Assembly: GCF_014206875.1 (NCBI RefSeq)
Contig: NZ_JACIJO010000002.1
Location: forward strand, 496,001 to 560,000
Origin: Algoriphagus iocasae
GTDB lineage: Bacteria; Bacteroidota; Bacteroidia; Cytophagales; Cyclobacteriaceae
Direction of reading: 5' to 3'
DNA length: 64,000 nucleotides
Both the position numbers and the translations under genes were made by a program. Below are positions 52,725 to 62,594 of the stretch, piece after piece (positions within the stretch are counted from its first letter, which is position 1; every line of letters begins with the position of its first letter). Below the pieces are notes generated by a model. That model made no database searches. It was given only the letters and a program-made list of their open reading frames with translations, and was not told the origin of the DNA.

Positions 52725-53528
52725 TTAATTCCAGATTTCCTGTAATTCCTTCGTAAACTCCTCCTGGATTTTTCCATTGCAGGCAATGATTTCTCTTCCG
52801 AAAACAAAGTTCTTTCCCCCAGAAAAATCAGTGACTGTACCACCAGCTTCCTGAACGATCAAGGCACCTGCTGCCACATCATAGGAATTGAGATTGTATT
52901 CAAAAAACCCCTCTATTCTTCCTGCAGCTACATAACAAAGGTCTGTCGCAGCACTACCAAACCTTCTCAAACCATGAGTCTTTTGCATCATGGATTTCAA
53001 AGCTGCCAGATACTTATCGATCAGCTCAAAATTATAGTAAGGAAACCCTGTGGCAATCAAAGAGGCTGACAAATCCGGAGCAGGACTTACTTTAATCGGA
53101 GTATCATTACAAAATGCACCTCCACCTTTCATGGCGTAAAAGCACTCATGTCTATTTACTTCGTAAACCACTCCCAGCACCAACTCATCATATTCCATCA
53201 AGGCAATGCTAACCGCAAAAACAGGAATTCCGTGAATAAAATTGGTAGTTCCGTCCAAGGGGTCGATGACCCAGTTAAATCGATCCGCTTTGGTGGTATT
53301 GGTTCCTTCTTCGGTAATAAACCCAGCTTCAGGAAGAATCTTAGAAAGTGCCGCAACGATTTTTTTCTCTGCTTCCTTATCCACATAAGAAACCAAATCA
53401 TTGAATCCTTTGTGCTCGACTTTCTCCACATCAAAATGCTGTCGCTCTTTACGAATAAACGAACCGACTTGCTTGGCAATTTCCTGAGTCTGCTCTAGCA
53501 GATTGCTTAAATGCTCTTGGGTATTCAT
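52725..53528 (-). CDS. suhB: Inositol monophosphatase family protein
   Basis: 267 aa. The Mg-binding motifs ITEEGTN, WVIDPLDGTTNFIHG, and SYDVAAGALIVQEAGGTVTD are all present, so a functional IMPase-type phosphatase is expected. SuhB-type proteins also act as ribosome-assembly cofactors; which role dominates is not shown. Downstream of rsmI in the same direction with a 16-bp gap. Confidence 0.94.
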   Translation of the reverse strand: MNTQEHLSNLLEQTQEIAKQVGSFIRKERQHFDVEKVEHKGFNDLVSYVDKEAEKKIVAALSKILPEAGFITEEGTNTTKADRFNWVIDPLDGTTNFIHGIPVFAVSIALMEYDELVLGVVYEVNRHECFYAMKGGGAFCNDTPIKVSPAPDLSASLIATGFPYYNFELIDKYLAALKSMMQKTHGLRRFGSAATDLCYVAAGRIEGFFEYNLNSYDVAAGALIVQEAGGTVTDFSGGKNFVFGREIIACNGKIQEEFTKELQEIWN

Positions 53529-53544
53529 AAAATTTGTAATTGTC

Positions 53545-54246
53545 TTAATCTGACTTTGGATTCTTTCCTGCCACTACCAATACAATCTCACCTTTTATCG
53601 GATGAGTTTGGTAATAGTCAATAAGTTCGGCTAATGTTCCTCTTGCATTTTCCTCATGCAATTTGGTCAATTCTCTGGAAACACAAGCTTGCCTTTCCGG
53701 GCCAAAAGCCTCTGCGAATTGCTCCAGTGTTTTTTGGATTCTATGAGTGGATTCATAAAAAATCATGGTTCTGACTTCCTCCATCAACCCCTCTATACGG
53801 GTTTTCCGACCTTTCTTATGAGGTAGGAAACCTTCAAACACAAATCTATCATTGGGAAGGCCACTATTGACCAATGCCGGAACGAAGGCTGTGGGACCAG
53901 GAAGACATTGTACGTCCAGCCCAGCTTGTAAAACTTCTCTAACCAATAAAAACCCCGGGTCAGAGATTGCCGGAGTTCCTGCATCGCTGATCAATGCAAA
54001 ATACTCTCCAGCCTTCATTCTTTGCACCAGCTTTTCTACAGTCTTATGCTCGTTAAAGATATGATAGCTCTGCAATGGCCGGGAGATTTCCAGATGTTTC
54101 AGCAACTTCCCACTCGTACGGGTATCCTCTGCCAAAATCACATCCGCTTGCTTCAGCACTTCAATCGCTCGAAGCGTAATATCTTTGAGGTTGCCTATAG
54201 GGGTAGGCACCAAATACAGATTGGGACGGGAATCTTCGCTCATCAA
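53545..54246 (-). CDS. rsmI: 16S rRNA (cytidine-1402-2'-O)-methyltransferase
   Basis: 233 aa. The tetrapyrrole-methylase-like fold starts [20 protein letters not shown], with [14 protein letters not shown] and [16 protein letters not shown], the standard RsmI blocks that bind SAM. The C-terminus is short (no extra C-terminal domain), as in other Bacteroidota. Overlaps the upstream pterin dehydratase gene by 4 bp (ATGA), so the two are coupled. Confidence 0.95.
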   Translation of the reverse strand: MMSEDSRPNLYLVPTPIGNLKDITLRAIEVLKQADVILAEDTRTSGKLLKHLEISRPLQSYHIFNEHKTVEKLVQRMKAGEYFALISDAGTPAISDPGFLLVREVLQAGLDVQCLPGPTAFVPALVNSGLPNDRFVFEGFLPHKKGRKTRIEGLMEEVRTMIFYESTHRIQKTLEQFAEAFGPERQACVSRELTKLHEENARGTLAELIDYYQTHPIKGEIVLVVAGKNPKSD

Positions 54247-54473
54247 ACCAAAGAGTCAATGGCTTTTGCCAGGGAATAATCTTTTTCAGTAACCTTATTT
54301 CCCACATCATGTGTGGTCAACTCGATAGTCACTTGGTTATACACATTACTCCAGTTGGGATGATGCTGGGCAGCCTCAGCAAGAAATGCCACTCGGGTCA
54401 TAAAAGCAAAGGCTTCCTGAAAATCCGCAAACTTGAATGTTCTTTTGAGTTTATTGTCTTCTTCTTTCCACAT
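54243..54473 (-). CDS. phhB: Pterin-4a-carbinolamine dehydratase
   Basis: 76 aa. Recycles 4a-hydroxytetrahydrobiopterin; the family signature [20 protein letters not shown] with catalytic His residues is complete. Short for the family but not truncated in the active region. Overlaps rsmI by 4 bp and follows the DUF493 gene by 11 bp, in one transcript. Confidence 0.93.
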   Translation of the reverse strand: MWKEEDNKLKRTFKFADFQEAFAFMTRVAFLAEAAQHHPNWSNVYNQVTIELTTHDVGNKVTEKDYSLAKAIDSLV

Positions 54474-54484
54474 CTTTTCCTTGT

Positions 54485-54751
54485 TTAAAGCGAAATTACT
54501 CCTTCGATCTTAGCTACTTTTTCATAAATCCCAATGATCTGGTCAGATGTTTCCATCATGGCCTGAATCGTGGTGCTGACGTATTTACCTCCGGAACTTG
54601 GCTTGATCAGTACTTCGTTTTTAGGAAACAAAACTGATATCTCCTTTTCCTTCCCAGCTGGAACTATAAATTTAAACATATATAGCATGGGAAACTGTCC
54701 CGAAGCCTCTAATTTTTCTTTGAAGTTTTCTTTATCAAAATTTCGATCCAT
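54485..54751 (-). CDS. DUF493 (YbeD-like) protein
   Basis: 88 aa. [20 protein letters not shown] and [20 protein letters not shown] fit the DUF493/YbeD fold, an ACT-like regulatory domain of unknown ligand. Head gene of the short operon DUF493 - pterin dehydratase - rsmI - suhB. Confidence 0.87.
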   Translation of the reverse strand: MDRNFDKENFKEKLEASGQFPMLYMFKFIVPAGKEKEISVLFPKNEVLIKPSSGGKYVSTTIQAMMETSDQIIGIYEKVAKIEGVISL

Positions 54752-54790
54752 GAAATTCTCCTTTTTAACTTTTCAATTGCTTCAAACAAA

Positions 54791-54816
54791 GAACCCATGC
54801 TGGTAGGCATGGGTTC
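54791..54816 (-). terminator. Intrinsic terminator after ppiD
   Basis: GAACCCATGC (54791-54800) and GCATGGGTTC (54807-54816) form a perfect 10-bp stem; on the minus strand it is followed by TTTGTTTG. It lies 15 bp past the ppiD stop codon. Confidence 0.8.
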
Positions 54817-54831
54817 CGATGTAGATCTTAT

Positions 54832-56940
54832 TTAAAAGAATTTATATCGATAGTCTTTCACATCCGCGAGATCCTGAAGGGCCATCATGACCTGGTAGGA
54901 TGTCCTCTGTGCGGCTGACTGTGTCAACTGTCTCTGGAATCCGGAATAGTCTCCGATTTCAGCTGCAGGAGTCAAAGAATTTAACTTTGCTACGATCACT
55001 CCGACATCTTCTTTTACTGGTGCAGTCATTTCGCCTGCGTTTTTCAAACCAAATACTGAACCGATAGCTTTAGGAGCAAAACCAACACCTGGAATCACAG
55101 AAGCGCTCAACTTCAAGTCTGGAGTGGTATTAAGAGAAGCTTCAGGGAATACGCTCTGCATTTCTTCCAAAGTCGTTTTTCCTTTTAGCTTTTCAGCGAT
55201 CATCGCCGCTTTCTTATCGTTTCTTACTTGAGTTTCTACTTGAGCTCGAACATCTGCCAATTCTGCATCGCCTTCTTCTTTCTTGCTGATCAAAGAAGCC
55301 ACTACATAATTATTGTCCAATTCGAATACTGGAGAAACTTCGTCTTCTGACGCTTCGGAGAATGCCCATCTAACGACTTCTCTTGCATTCTGGATGTTAT
55401 TGATGTTTCTGCTAGAAGCATCTACGTTGCTCGCTTCTAATACTCTGTATCCTTGCGCAGCAGCATTTTCTTTAAACTGGTTTCTGTTTCCGCTTTCAGC
55501 AGCAAAAGAATCAGCATTTCTGAATGCCTCGTTTCTTGTAGCATCACTAGCTACCAATTCAAGCTCTAAAACAGCAAGTTTAGTATAAGTAGTCAAAGGC
55601 AAGCCAGTAACTTCGATGATATGGTATCCATAGTCTGTCTCCACTAGGTTATCGATCAAACCAGTAGATTTCTCAGCGAAAACTGCATTTGCAAATGGCT
55701 CTACGAAATCTGCCTGTGCAAAATATCCAAGATCACCACCATTTTGAGCAGAACCATCCTGACCATATTGTTGTGCTGTAACTGCGAAATTAGCTCCACC
55801 TTTCAAATCCGCTAGAACCTGCTCAGCCTGTGCTTTTACATTTTCTTTCGCAGCATCGTCCATTCCTTCTGTGCTAAACAAAATATGAGAAGCTCTCATT
55901 CTTGGAGCGCCTTCATATTGATCAGAAATCTTGTAAGTCACATAAGTAGAATTAGGAGTTACAAATGGTCCATAAGTAGCACCATCTTCAATCTCGTCTA
56001 CATTAGATGTCAATCCTACAGGAAGGTCTGTTCCTGGTACGTAAGTAAAGAATGGGAATTGAGACTCAGAATTTCTTGCAACAAATACAGAATCGTTATC
56101 AGAGTTTCTCAATTCTTCCGTCAAAGACTGAATTTCAGAAATTACCTCAGCAGAATCCTGGCTGCTTGGCAAAATGCTAAAGCTTACATATTCAATATTT
56201 GCACTAGAACCAGTTCTGAATTTGCTCTGATTTTTGCTCAAATAATCTTTCATTTCGCTTTCGCTTACAGAAACTGCAGAATCTGCAATCGCATAATATG
56301 GAACGAAAAGATGAGATACGTCTGCTGTAGTGTTTGCAGCTTGGTATTCGTGTTTCGCTTCTACAGAAGTAGTGTACTCTGAGAAAGCCAACATGTTGTC
56401 ATATTTGATTCTCAATCTGGAGTCAGCAAATAATTGCTCCTGCTGTGCCCAGAAAGCCTGCTGAGTTGGATCAGCATTCTCCAAAGACTGAAGGAAAGAA
56501 ACCAATTGAGATTTATCGAATTGACCAGTTTGAGGGTTTACCAATTGCTGACGAAGCTCGGCAACAATGTTTTTACCCTGAACCATATCTACTAATTCTG
56601 CATCAGAGATAGTCAGACCTAGTTTTTCGTATTCTTCTTTGAATACTTTTTCTACGATCAATGCTTGCCAAGCCTGCTCTCTTACAGAAAACATTTCTGG
56701 CTCTGAAGGCGCTCTTCCAGTTCTTTGCTGAAAGGCAGCTCTAAACTGCTCTACACTTGCGACGTATTCCTCGTAGGAGATTTCTTCTCCTGCGATTTCA
56801 CCCACTATGTTTTGATTTGAATTGAGTAAGGAAGAATTTGGACTTAGCAAATCTCCACCCAATAGGAATAAAATCAACCCGCCGGCAATGACACCGATTG
56901 CGAGACCCGTTCTCTGTCTTATTTGTTTAATTAACGCCAT
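54832..56940 (-). CDS. ppiD: Periplasmic folding chaperone, peptidyl-prolyl isomerase (PpiD/SurA type)
   Basis: 702 aa. One N-terminal inner-membrane anchor (GLAIGVIAGGLILFLLGG), a SurA-N-type helical chaperone domain (residues about 40-220, with GEEISYEEYVASVEQFRAAF), then a parvulin PpiC domain (about 345-450: MRASHILFSTEGMDDAAKEN, GGDLGYFAQADFVEPFANAV), and a second, diverged helical part. Helps fold exported proteins. Last gene of the coaX-to-ppiD block but with its own candidate promoter. Confidence 0.93.
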   Translation of the reverse strand: MALIKQIRQRTGLAIGVIAGGLILFLLGGDLLSPNSSLLNSNQNIVGEIAGEEISYEEYVASVEQFRAAFQQRTGRAPSEPEMFSVREQAWQALIVEKVFKEEYEKLGLTISDAELVDMVQGKNIVAELRQQLVNPQTGQFDKSQLVSFLQSLENADPTQQAFWAQQEQLFADSRLRIKYDNMLAFSEYTTSVEAKHEYQAANTTADVSHLFVPYYAIADSAVSVSESEMKDYLSKNQSKFRTGSSANIEYVSFSILPSSQDSAEVISEIQSLTEELRNSDNDSVFVARNSESQFPFFTYVPGTDLPVGLTSNVDEIEDGATYGPFVTPNSTYVTYKISDQYEGAPRMRASHILFSTEGMDDAAKENVKAQAEQVLADLKGGANFAVTAQQYGQDGSAQNGGDLGYFAQADFVEPFANAVFAEKSTGLIDNLVETDYGYHIIEVTGLPLTTYTKLAVLELELVASDATRNEAFRNADSFAAESGNRNQFKENAAAQGYRVLEASNVDASSRNINNIQNAREVVRWAFSEASEDEVSPVFELDNNYVVASLISKKEEGDAELADVRAQVETQVRNDKKAAMIAEKLKGKTTLEEMQSVFPEASLNTTPDLKLSASVIPGVGFAPKAIGSVFGLKNAGEMTAPVKEDVGVIVAKLNSLTPAAEIGDYSGFQRQLTQSAAQRTSYQVMMALQDLADVKDYRYKFF

Positions 56941-56970
56941 TTGTATTTCTACGCTTTTTTAGAAGTGTCG

Positions 56971-57000
56971 CAAAATAATAGCATTAGGGTCGAAATTCAA
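56971..57000 (-). promoter_or_regulatory. Candidate promoter for ppiD
   Basis: On the minus strand TTG (56998-57000), 19-nt spacer, then TTATTTTG (56971-56978), one mismatch to TAnnTTTG. It sits 31 bp before the ppiD ATG in an 84-bp gap. Pattern match only. Confidence 0.4.
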
Positions 57001-57024
57001 AATATATTCTGAATCAAACCTTTA

Positions 57025-58305
57025 TCAAAAAATCCCTGAGCTATTGATTTTTAGTTTTACTGAGTCAATTCTATGGTCTTGTTTGGTCATAATTGTAAAA
57101 GTATATGGCCCAAAAACGACCGACTCGCCCTTCTTGGGCAGGTTTTCGGTTAAAGAAAGAATTAATCCCGACAAGGTTTCAAAATCTCCGTAAGGTAATT
57201 CCCATCCATATTTATCATTTAAATAATCTATTTCGTGACGGGCACTTAACAAATATTCATAATCTCCGGTCTTCTGTTCGATCAAATCATCGTTATCGTA
57301 CTCATCTTCGATCTCACCAAATATCTCTTCGATAATATCTTCCATGGAGACAATTCCACTCGTTCCACCGAATTCATCCACTACCAAAGCCAAACTTTTT
57401 CTTTCCTGAATAAACTCAATCAAGAGTTCATTTGCCAATGCGGATTCAGGAGCAATAATAATTGGAGTTAAAATTTCCTCTATCGTTTTTGGCTTCTTAA
57501 ATAATTCCAACTGATGGCAATAGCCGATCACATCATCGATGGTTTCCCGATAAACAATTACTTTGGAATGCCCACTCTCAGCAAAAACTTCCTTCAACTC
57601 TTCGATTGAGTCTTCGATTTCTACAGAGACGATGTCAGTACGAGGAACCATACATTCCCTCACACGCACAGTTTTGAACTCCACCGCATTGTCAAAAATC
57701 TTGGTATCGATATCAACTTTTCCTTCTTCCTTCTCCTGATTCAAATGGTTTTGAATAAAACTATTCAGATCAGTCACGGTAAAAACAGGCTTATCTTCGC
57801 TGTATTCCAAACGCAGAACTTTGGTAATAAAGAATCTGGAAAGTCCCACAACCGCCCAAACGATCGGGTACATGACGAAATAAATTGCCAGGAAAGGGAT
57901 CGCAAAAAATGTCAACATGCTATTTGGATTTAGCATAAAGAGACTTTTTGGGATAAACTCGGCTGTTATTAATACAATGATGGTAGAAACCACCGTCTGC
58001 AGAACCAGTATAAATGCTTCATTATTAAACCCTTCCGGGAGAATCATTTTTAATGGATCCTCAAGAAGAAAAGCCATAAAAATACCATAGAGCACCAAGG
58101 AAACGGTATTTCCCATTAATGTGGTGCCGATGAACTGGCCGGGCTTATTTACAAAGGTGCTGAGTACTTTTCCTACCAGAGATCCCTGTTTTCTTTGCAG
58201 TTCTATCTGAAGCTTATTAGATGAAATGAAAGCTATCTCCATTCCGGAGAAAAAAGCCGAAAAAAGCAATGTAATGATAACGTAAATCAGATAAGAAATA
58301 TCCAT
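57025..58305 (-). CDS. CNNM/CBS-domain membrane protein (HlyC/CorC family)
   Basis: 426 aa. Four hydrophobic segments of the CNNM domain (VIITLLFSAFFSGMEIAFIS, QFIGTTLMGNTVSLVLYGIF), then a CBS pair (RVRECMVPRTDIVSVEIED, LVVDEFGGTSGIVSMEDIIE), and a C-terminal CorC-HlyC domain. Probably a Mg or cation extrusion protein; gliding-associated GldE belongs to the same family but no gliding genes are nearby. Confidence 0.92.
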   Translation of the reverse strand: MDISYLIYVIITLLFSAFFSGMEIAFISSNKLQIELQRKQGSLVGKVLSTFVNKPGQFIGTTLMGNTVSLVLYGIFMAFLLEDPLKMILPEGFNNEAFILVLQTVVSTIIVLITAEFIPKSLFMLNPNSMLTFFAIPFLAIYFVMYPIVWAVVGLSRFFITKVLRLEYSEDKPVFTVTDLNSFIQNHLNQEKEEGKVDIDTKIFDNAVEFKTVRVRECMVPRTDIVSVEIEDSIEELKEVFAESGHSKVIVYRETIDDVIGYCHQLELFKKPKTIEEILTPIIIAPESALANELLIEFIQERKSLALVVDEFGGTSGIVSMEDIIEEIFGEIEDEYDNDDLIEQKTGDYEYLLSARHEIDYLNDKYGWELPYGDFETLSGLILSLTENLPKKGESVVFGPYTFTIMTKQDHRIDSVKLKINSSGIF

Positions 58306-58307
58306 GC

Positions 58308-58517
58308 TTAATGCTTTTTCCTCTTGGTTGACTTTTGCTTAGGAGATTCGGGTTCTTTGGGTTTGTTTGTCCTCCTAAATTGAAACCAAAATAACAAGGC
58401 CACTGCAAACATAAAAATTGGATAGGATACTTCCACACCTTGAGTAAGACTGAGGTGAATTCCTATGATAACCAATGCCAGGCCGAGGGATAGAATTAGG
58501 ACGTCGGGTAATTTCAA
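58308..58517 (-). CDS. Small two-helix membrane protein
   Basis: 69 aa. Two hydrophobic segments (VLILSLGLALVIIGIHLSLT, YPIFMFAVALLFWFQF) and a strongly basic tail (KQKSTKRKKH). It is 2 bp upstream of the CorC/HlyC gene in the same direction. Small proteins of this shape often occur at this place in Bacteroidota; role unknown. Confidence 0.75.
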   Translation of the reverse strand: MKLPDVLILSLGLALVIIGIHLSLTQGVEVSYPIFMFAVALLFWFQFRRTNKPKEPESPKQKSTKRKKH

Positions 58518-58554
58518 TTTATTTCTGTTCTAAGAATTCAAAGATAGGATGATT

Positions 58555-59097
58555 TTATTTTTCTTCACCAGGAAGCAAAGTTCTACTATCACGAATGTCT
58601 TTCAAAACGTAATTGGAGAATGAATCGTCGGCTTCCAATCCTGTTCCGTTGAAAAGTGTCTGCCCATCCCTTACCGTTACAAATTTCTCCGTATAGATTT
58701 TCTTTTTATTTGGATCCCAAAAGATTTCTTCCGCTTTAAGAGATTGGTCTTTTACCCGGTTTTCTACCTGCACGTCACCCACTCCTTTGTATAAATTCTC
58801 ATCCCGAAGGTAATAACCTCTGTCTGCTCTCATGGTGGTGGTCAAATTTCCATCCACATCAAAAAATTCAATATTGATCCCTTCAGGAAATTCCAAGTTG
58901 CCATTTTCGTATTCCAATTGCTTTGGAGCTTGAATAGCTGACCTGACGATCGCAGAATCACTCTGTATCAAACTTACATTAATTGAGGTATTGACAGGTC
59001 CATCATATACCTGAAGCGCCGAAGCATCTACGTCTTCTCTACAGGAGCTGAAGCCAATCAATAAAAAGGAAATAAGAATTAAAAAAGATCTATTCAT
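58555..59097 (-). CDS. lptC: LPS export protein LptC
   Basis: 180 aa. Lipoprotein-like start (FLILISFLLIGFSSC) with a Cys at 19, then the LptC/OstA-like beta-jellyroll (GINIEFFDVDGNLTTTMRAD, RGYYLRDENLYKGVGDVQVE). It couples the LptB2FG transporter to LptA in LPS transport. In many relatives LptC is membrane-anchored; a lipobox form is typical of Bacteroidota. The conserved neighbourhood supports the call. Confidence 0.92.
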   Translation of the reverse strand: MNRSFLILISFLLIGFSSCREDVDASALQVYDGPVNTSINVSLIQSDSAIVRSAIQAPKQLEYENGNLEFPEGINIEFFDVDGNLTTTMRADRGYYLRDENLYKGVGDVQVENRVKDQSLKAEEIFWDPNKKKIYTEKFVTVRDGQTLFNGTGLEADDSFSNYVLKDIRDSRTLLPGEEK

Positions 59098-59144
59098 CAG
59101 AGTTCAAAGATAATTGAAAATTAAATGATAAGTAGACAACGAAA

Positions 59145-59170
59145 AAAGGGCAGCCCTGGAGCTGCCCTTT
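59145..59170 (-). terminator. Intrinsic terminator after the TPR gene
   Basis: AAAGGGCAGC (59145-59154) and GCTGCCCTTT (59161-59170), 10-bp perfect stem, 6-nt loop; on the minus strand followed by TTT. It is between the TPR gene and lptC, suggesting that lptC also has its own promoter. Confidence 0.85.
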
Positions 59171-59188
59171 CTATAGTATTAACTAAAA

Positions 59189-60490
59189 TTAATCTCTAGT
59201 TGCCAAAGTAACGGTTTCACCTATCCAACATCCAGTGTTGATAGTGCCGCCCACTTGTAAGCTTTCTGTAAACAATTCCTCTTTGGAAGGGAATCTTTGT
59301 CTTGCCTGAGCCATACCAGTGTTATCTCCTGCTCTTTGGTAAGCATTGTATGCAGCGATATAGATAGAGTAGTCTTTTGCACGGCTAACTCCACCTTTAC
59401 AATCGTTGGCAGAACCCATGTACAAGTCACCGATCAATTTCCAAGCATCCTGAGATTTAGCCTCGTCCAAAGCAGCAGCCTCTTTTGCTGCAGCTCTTGC
59501 AGCAGACTTCTGACCTTTTGCTCCGTAGATTTTAGCAAGTTCAAACTTAACTTCTGCTCTTTGAGCATCGTTTTCAGCAAGAGTCATTGCTTTGTCCAAT
59601 ACAGGCTCAGCTTTCTCGTAATCTTTCTCCTGTAGGTATCTCATTGCTCTTACCTGAGAAGTTGCGAAGGTAGGATTGTTAGTATCCTTGATCTCCAAAG
59701 CTCTCAAGAAGGCATCAGAAGAGAAACACTTATACTGTACAGAGTAATTGAAGATCTGATCAGCCAATTTCTCATTGGTTGGATCTGCAGCTAGCTTAGG
59801 ACCCATGGTATTTTCGATGAAATCACAATCGATCAATTCCATAGCAACCAACAATTGCTCCATATTACCTTTTTGGCTAGTTACATCGGAACCTTTTGCT
59901 GCTTCAGCATCCAAAATTGCATTTAGCTCATCATACATATTAAGGATTTCCTCGCCTGTGTATGCTTTGTGGTATGCAAAGTTTCTATAGACCAAGTTGA
60001 AGTATGCCGGTACTAACTGATAGTTAATAGAACCATTAATTTCAAGTGCTTTCTCGAAATCTGCTACTGGAACTTTCAATTTTTCCTTGTCATCTTTATA
60101 ATACTGATAGCCGTAATAAGCTTTGTTTTCAATCCACTTAGATTCATTGTCATAAAGCTCTCCACGTTTTTCGTAAAGGGTGATTACAGAATCCTGATAT
60201 ACTCTTTTTTGAGCCTCATCACTTACAGCACCCGCAGCACCATCATAAATTTTGGTACCGTTGATGTATAAAGATTCATTTAGCTGAGGAACATTTACTA
60301 ATAGCCAATGTAAAGGCTTAGTAGCTTCCACATACTGTTCTGATTTCATATAATCAGTGTATGCGGCGTTCAATTCTCTTGCTTTGGCTTCTTGCTCAGC
60401 ATCAGATGGCCAATTCCATCCATCCTGAGCTTGAACCATGCCAGCCATTAACACGGCGGCCAGACCTAATAGGGTTGATTTAATTTTCAT
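59189..60490 (-). CDS. Exported TPR protein
   Basis: 433 aa. Signal peptide (KIKSTLLGLAAVLMAGMVQA) then tetratricopeptide-type repeats (YEKAEPVLDKAMTLAENDAQ, AEVKFELAKIYGAKGQKSAA). Conserved at this place in Bacteroidota between a FadL-like porin and lptC. No enzyme motif; role likely in envelope assembly. Ends in SLQVGGTINTGCWIGETV, an invariant-looking C-terminus. Confidence 0.85.
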   Translation of the reverse strand: MKIKSTLLGLAAVLMAGMVQAQDGWNWPSDAEQEAKARELNAAYTDYMKSEQYVEATKPLHWLLVNVPQLNESLYINGTKIYDGAAGAVSDEAQKRVYQDSVITLYEKRGELYDNESKWIENKAYYGYQYYKDDKEKLKVPVADFEKALEINGSINYQLVPAYFNLVYRNFAYHKAYTGEEILNMYDELNAILDAEAAKGSDVTSQKGNMEQLLVAMELIDCDFIENTMGPKLAADPTNEKLADQIFNYSVQYKCFSSDAFLRALEIKDTNNPTFATSQVRAMRYLQEKDYEKAEPVLDKAMTLAENDAQRAEVKFELAKIYGAKGQKSAARAAAKEAAALDEAKSQDAWKLIGDLYMGSANDCKGGVSRAKDYSIYIAAYNAYQRAGDNTGMAQARQRFPSKEELFTESLQVGGTINTGCWIGETVTLATRD

Positions 60491-60502
60491 GGTTATTATG
60501 CT

Positions 60503-61786
60503 TTATTCAAATACTCGTTTATAAAACCAACTGTTATCGTTTAGTGAAAATCCAAATGTGAGGTTCACATAACGTTCTTGGATGAGGCCATTATCGGTGG
60601 TTCCTCGTTGTCCCATTTTCACAGCGAAATTCACTAAAGAAAGTTGATTCACTGGAAATGAAGCTCCAAAGTTAATGCCAATATCATTGATATTTGTTTG
60701 GTTCAGGTAGTAAGGAGTCTGCTGATATTCCAAACCAAACCGGTAAGATGTTCTTTTTAAAGTATTATCAATTGCTTGATAATCTGGAACAATCTGGAAT
60801 CCCAAACCAAATTTTATCGCTTCTCTGAGTGCCAAAGTCTCTCCGAAGAAGGATTTAAACTTTTTAAAATCCTGATATTGCCCCTCAAAACCGAGGGCGA
60901 ATTTATTCATTTTTTCAAATGTTACCCCAAAACCCATTCGATTTGGGATGTATATACTGCCTTTTTCATCATTGGCGATCAAATCCCCGTCTGAATCCAA
61001 ATCGCTAGCTTCACCTAAAGCAGCCAATTTGGCAAAAGTTTTTCCACTAACATCCCCAAGACTCTGATAAATGGCGCCGAAGTGCAAATTATTCTTTTCT
61101 GAAAGCTTAACCATGTAGTGCCCTCCTGCTTTGAAGCCAATATCACTAACTGTTAATCTTTCATAATATTCTGTAGAGTTACCAACTGGGTTGTCATTAT
61201 CATTCAAAAGTGATAATTGATTGTTCCGGATAGTCGACCCAAATAAATAAGATCCTTGCACACCAAGACTGAAATTTTTGGCTACTCGAACACCAAAATT
61301 TAAATATGCCTCAGAAATACCCCCATCACCCTGAATATAATTATAGGCAGTCAGGTCAGAATTTTCTACCTGGCTCTCCAGCTGAAGTCGGTAATTCACG
61401 GAGGTGATCTGATTCAATCCCATCCCCATGGTTACTTTTCCTGATTTCAAAGGAAGCGACATCGCTACATAAGAAAGACCTCCACCATCTACATCAGAAG
61501 TTTCAGATCCATTATTCGCTTTGATGTTTTTATAGTTCAAAGCCGCCTGGAAATTGAAAACTGTGTTATAGGTAGTAAGTGCAGGATTGACAACATTAAC
61601 ATTCCAGCCAGTTCCATAACTGATGCCAAGACCTCCCATGGCTTGGTTTTGGGTAAGTCCGGAATAATTAAATTCTCCAATACCTAAGGCACTGTAAGTG
61701 GAAGCTGAGGACTGCGCCTGAACTTCAGAAAATAAGAAAAGGGTGCAAAGGACACCCAGCAATTGCAATTTGATTTTACTCAACAT
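60503..61786 (-). CDS. Outer membrane beta-barrel protein (FadL/OmpP1-like)
   Basis: 427 aa with signal peptide ending VQAQSS. The start of the mature part, YSALGIGEFNYSGLTQNQAM, with GGLGISYGTGWNVNVVNPA is the hatch-like N-terminus of FadL-related porins in Bacteroidota. Alternating aromatic strands continue to the C-terminal FGFSLNDNSWFYKRVFE. May import hydrophobic compounds. Overlaps coaX by 11 bp. Confidence 0.85.
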   Translation of the reverse strand: MLSKIKLQLLGVLCTLFLFSEVQAQSSASTYSALGIGEFNYSGLTQNQAMGGLGISYGTGWNVNVVNPALTTYNTVFNFQAALNYKNIKANNGSETSDVDGGGLSYVAMSLPLKSGKVTMGMGLNQITSVNYRLQLESQVENSDLTAYNYIQGDGGISEAYLNFGVRVAKNFSLGVQGSYLFGSTIRNNQLSLLNDNDNPVGNSTEYYERLTVSDIGFKAGGHYMVKLSEKNNLHFGAIYQSLGDVSGKTFAKLAALGEASDLDSDGDLIANDEKGSIYIPNRMGFGVTFEKMNKFALGFEGQYQDFKKFKSFFGETLALREAIKFGLGFQIVPDYQAIDNTLKRTSYRFGLEYQQTPYYLNQTNINDIGINFGASFPVNQLSLVNFAVKMGQRGTTDNGLIQERYVNLTFGFSLNDNSWFYKRVFE

Positions 61787-62492
61787 TGTGGTTTAGAATA
61801 CAATTCAATCCATGCAGGACTAAATTTTTGACTACAAATATGTGGTCTTTTGCTAATGATTCAAAAGATTGAGCGTCTCCACCACAAACAAAGACCTTTA
61901 TTTGAGGGAATTTTTGCTCATATTTTTTTATTTGACCGAGAATTTCGAATTCAACCCCATACCAAATCCCAATTTGCATACAGGTGATGGTATTGGTGCC
62001 AATGAAATTTTCCGGCTTTTTGTCTAACTCTACCATCGGCAATCTGGCTGTCAGACTATTCATGGCTTTGGCCCGCATCATAAATCCCGGACTGATTGCT
62101 CCTCCCCGGTAAATATTTTCCTCATCCACCAGATCAAAGGTCATACAGCTCCCCAGATCTATTACCAAAACAGGACCTTGGCCAGCCATTTGCCAACCCC
62201 CGACAGCAGCTGCTAATCGATCCAATCCCAAAGTTGCAGGGCTGCCATAGCCATTACTAATTGGAAACTTCAGATCATTCTTAAGAAAGAGGAAACTAAA
62301 GGGAAGTTGAATCCTCAAATCCTTTTCACTCCACTTGACAGAACTCACCAGACATTGATCAAAATCTGTTTCCTTCCAGCTGGGTAATGCCTCTTTCAAA
62401 TCTGTGAATACCGATTCACTGATCAATTCCGAACCTTTAAACAAGGCGGATTTAATTCTGGTATTGCCGATATCAATGATTAGATTGTTCAT
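61776..62492 (-). CDS. coaX: Type III pantothenate kinase
   Basis: 238 aa. First step of CoA synthesis, ATP-dependent phosphorylation of pantothenate. ASKHA-fold motifs: NLIIDIGNTRIKSALF, the pantothenate loop GLDRLAAAVGGW, then VIDLGSCMTFDLV and the GGAISPGFMMRAKAMNSLTA block. Slightly shorter than the family average but complete. It starts a five-gene minus-strand block and diverges from anmK. Confidence 0.94.
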   Translation of the reverse strand: MNNLIIDIGNTRIKSALFKGSELISESVFTDLKEALPSWKETDFDQCLVSSVKWSEKDLRIQLPFSFLFLKNDLKFPISNGYGSPATLGLDRLAAAVGGWQMAGQGPVLVIDLGSCMTFDLVDEENIYRGGAISPGFMMRAKAMNSLTARLPMVELDKKPENFIGTNTITCMQIGIWYGVEFEILGQIKKYEQKFPQIKVFVCGGDAQSFESLAKDHIFVVKNLVLHGLNCILNHNVE

Positions 62493-62594
62493 TTCGTAAA
62501 AAGGAGGACTGCAAATTAGGGATTAAAAAAAAGAGAGCATTTCACCTGCGGCAAATTATCTTTGGAAACTTCAATACTTAACAATCTTTAACCC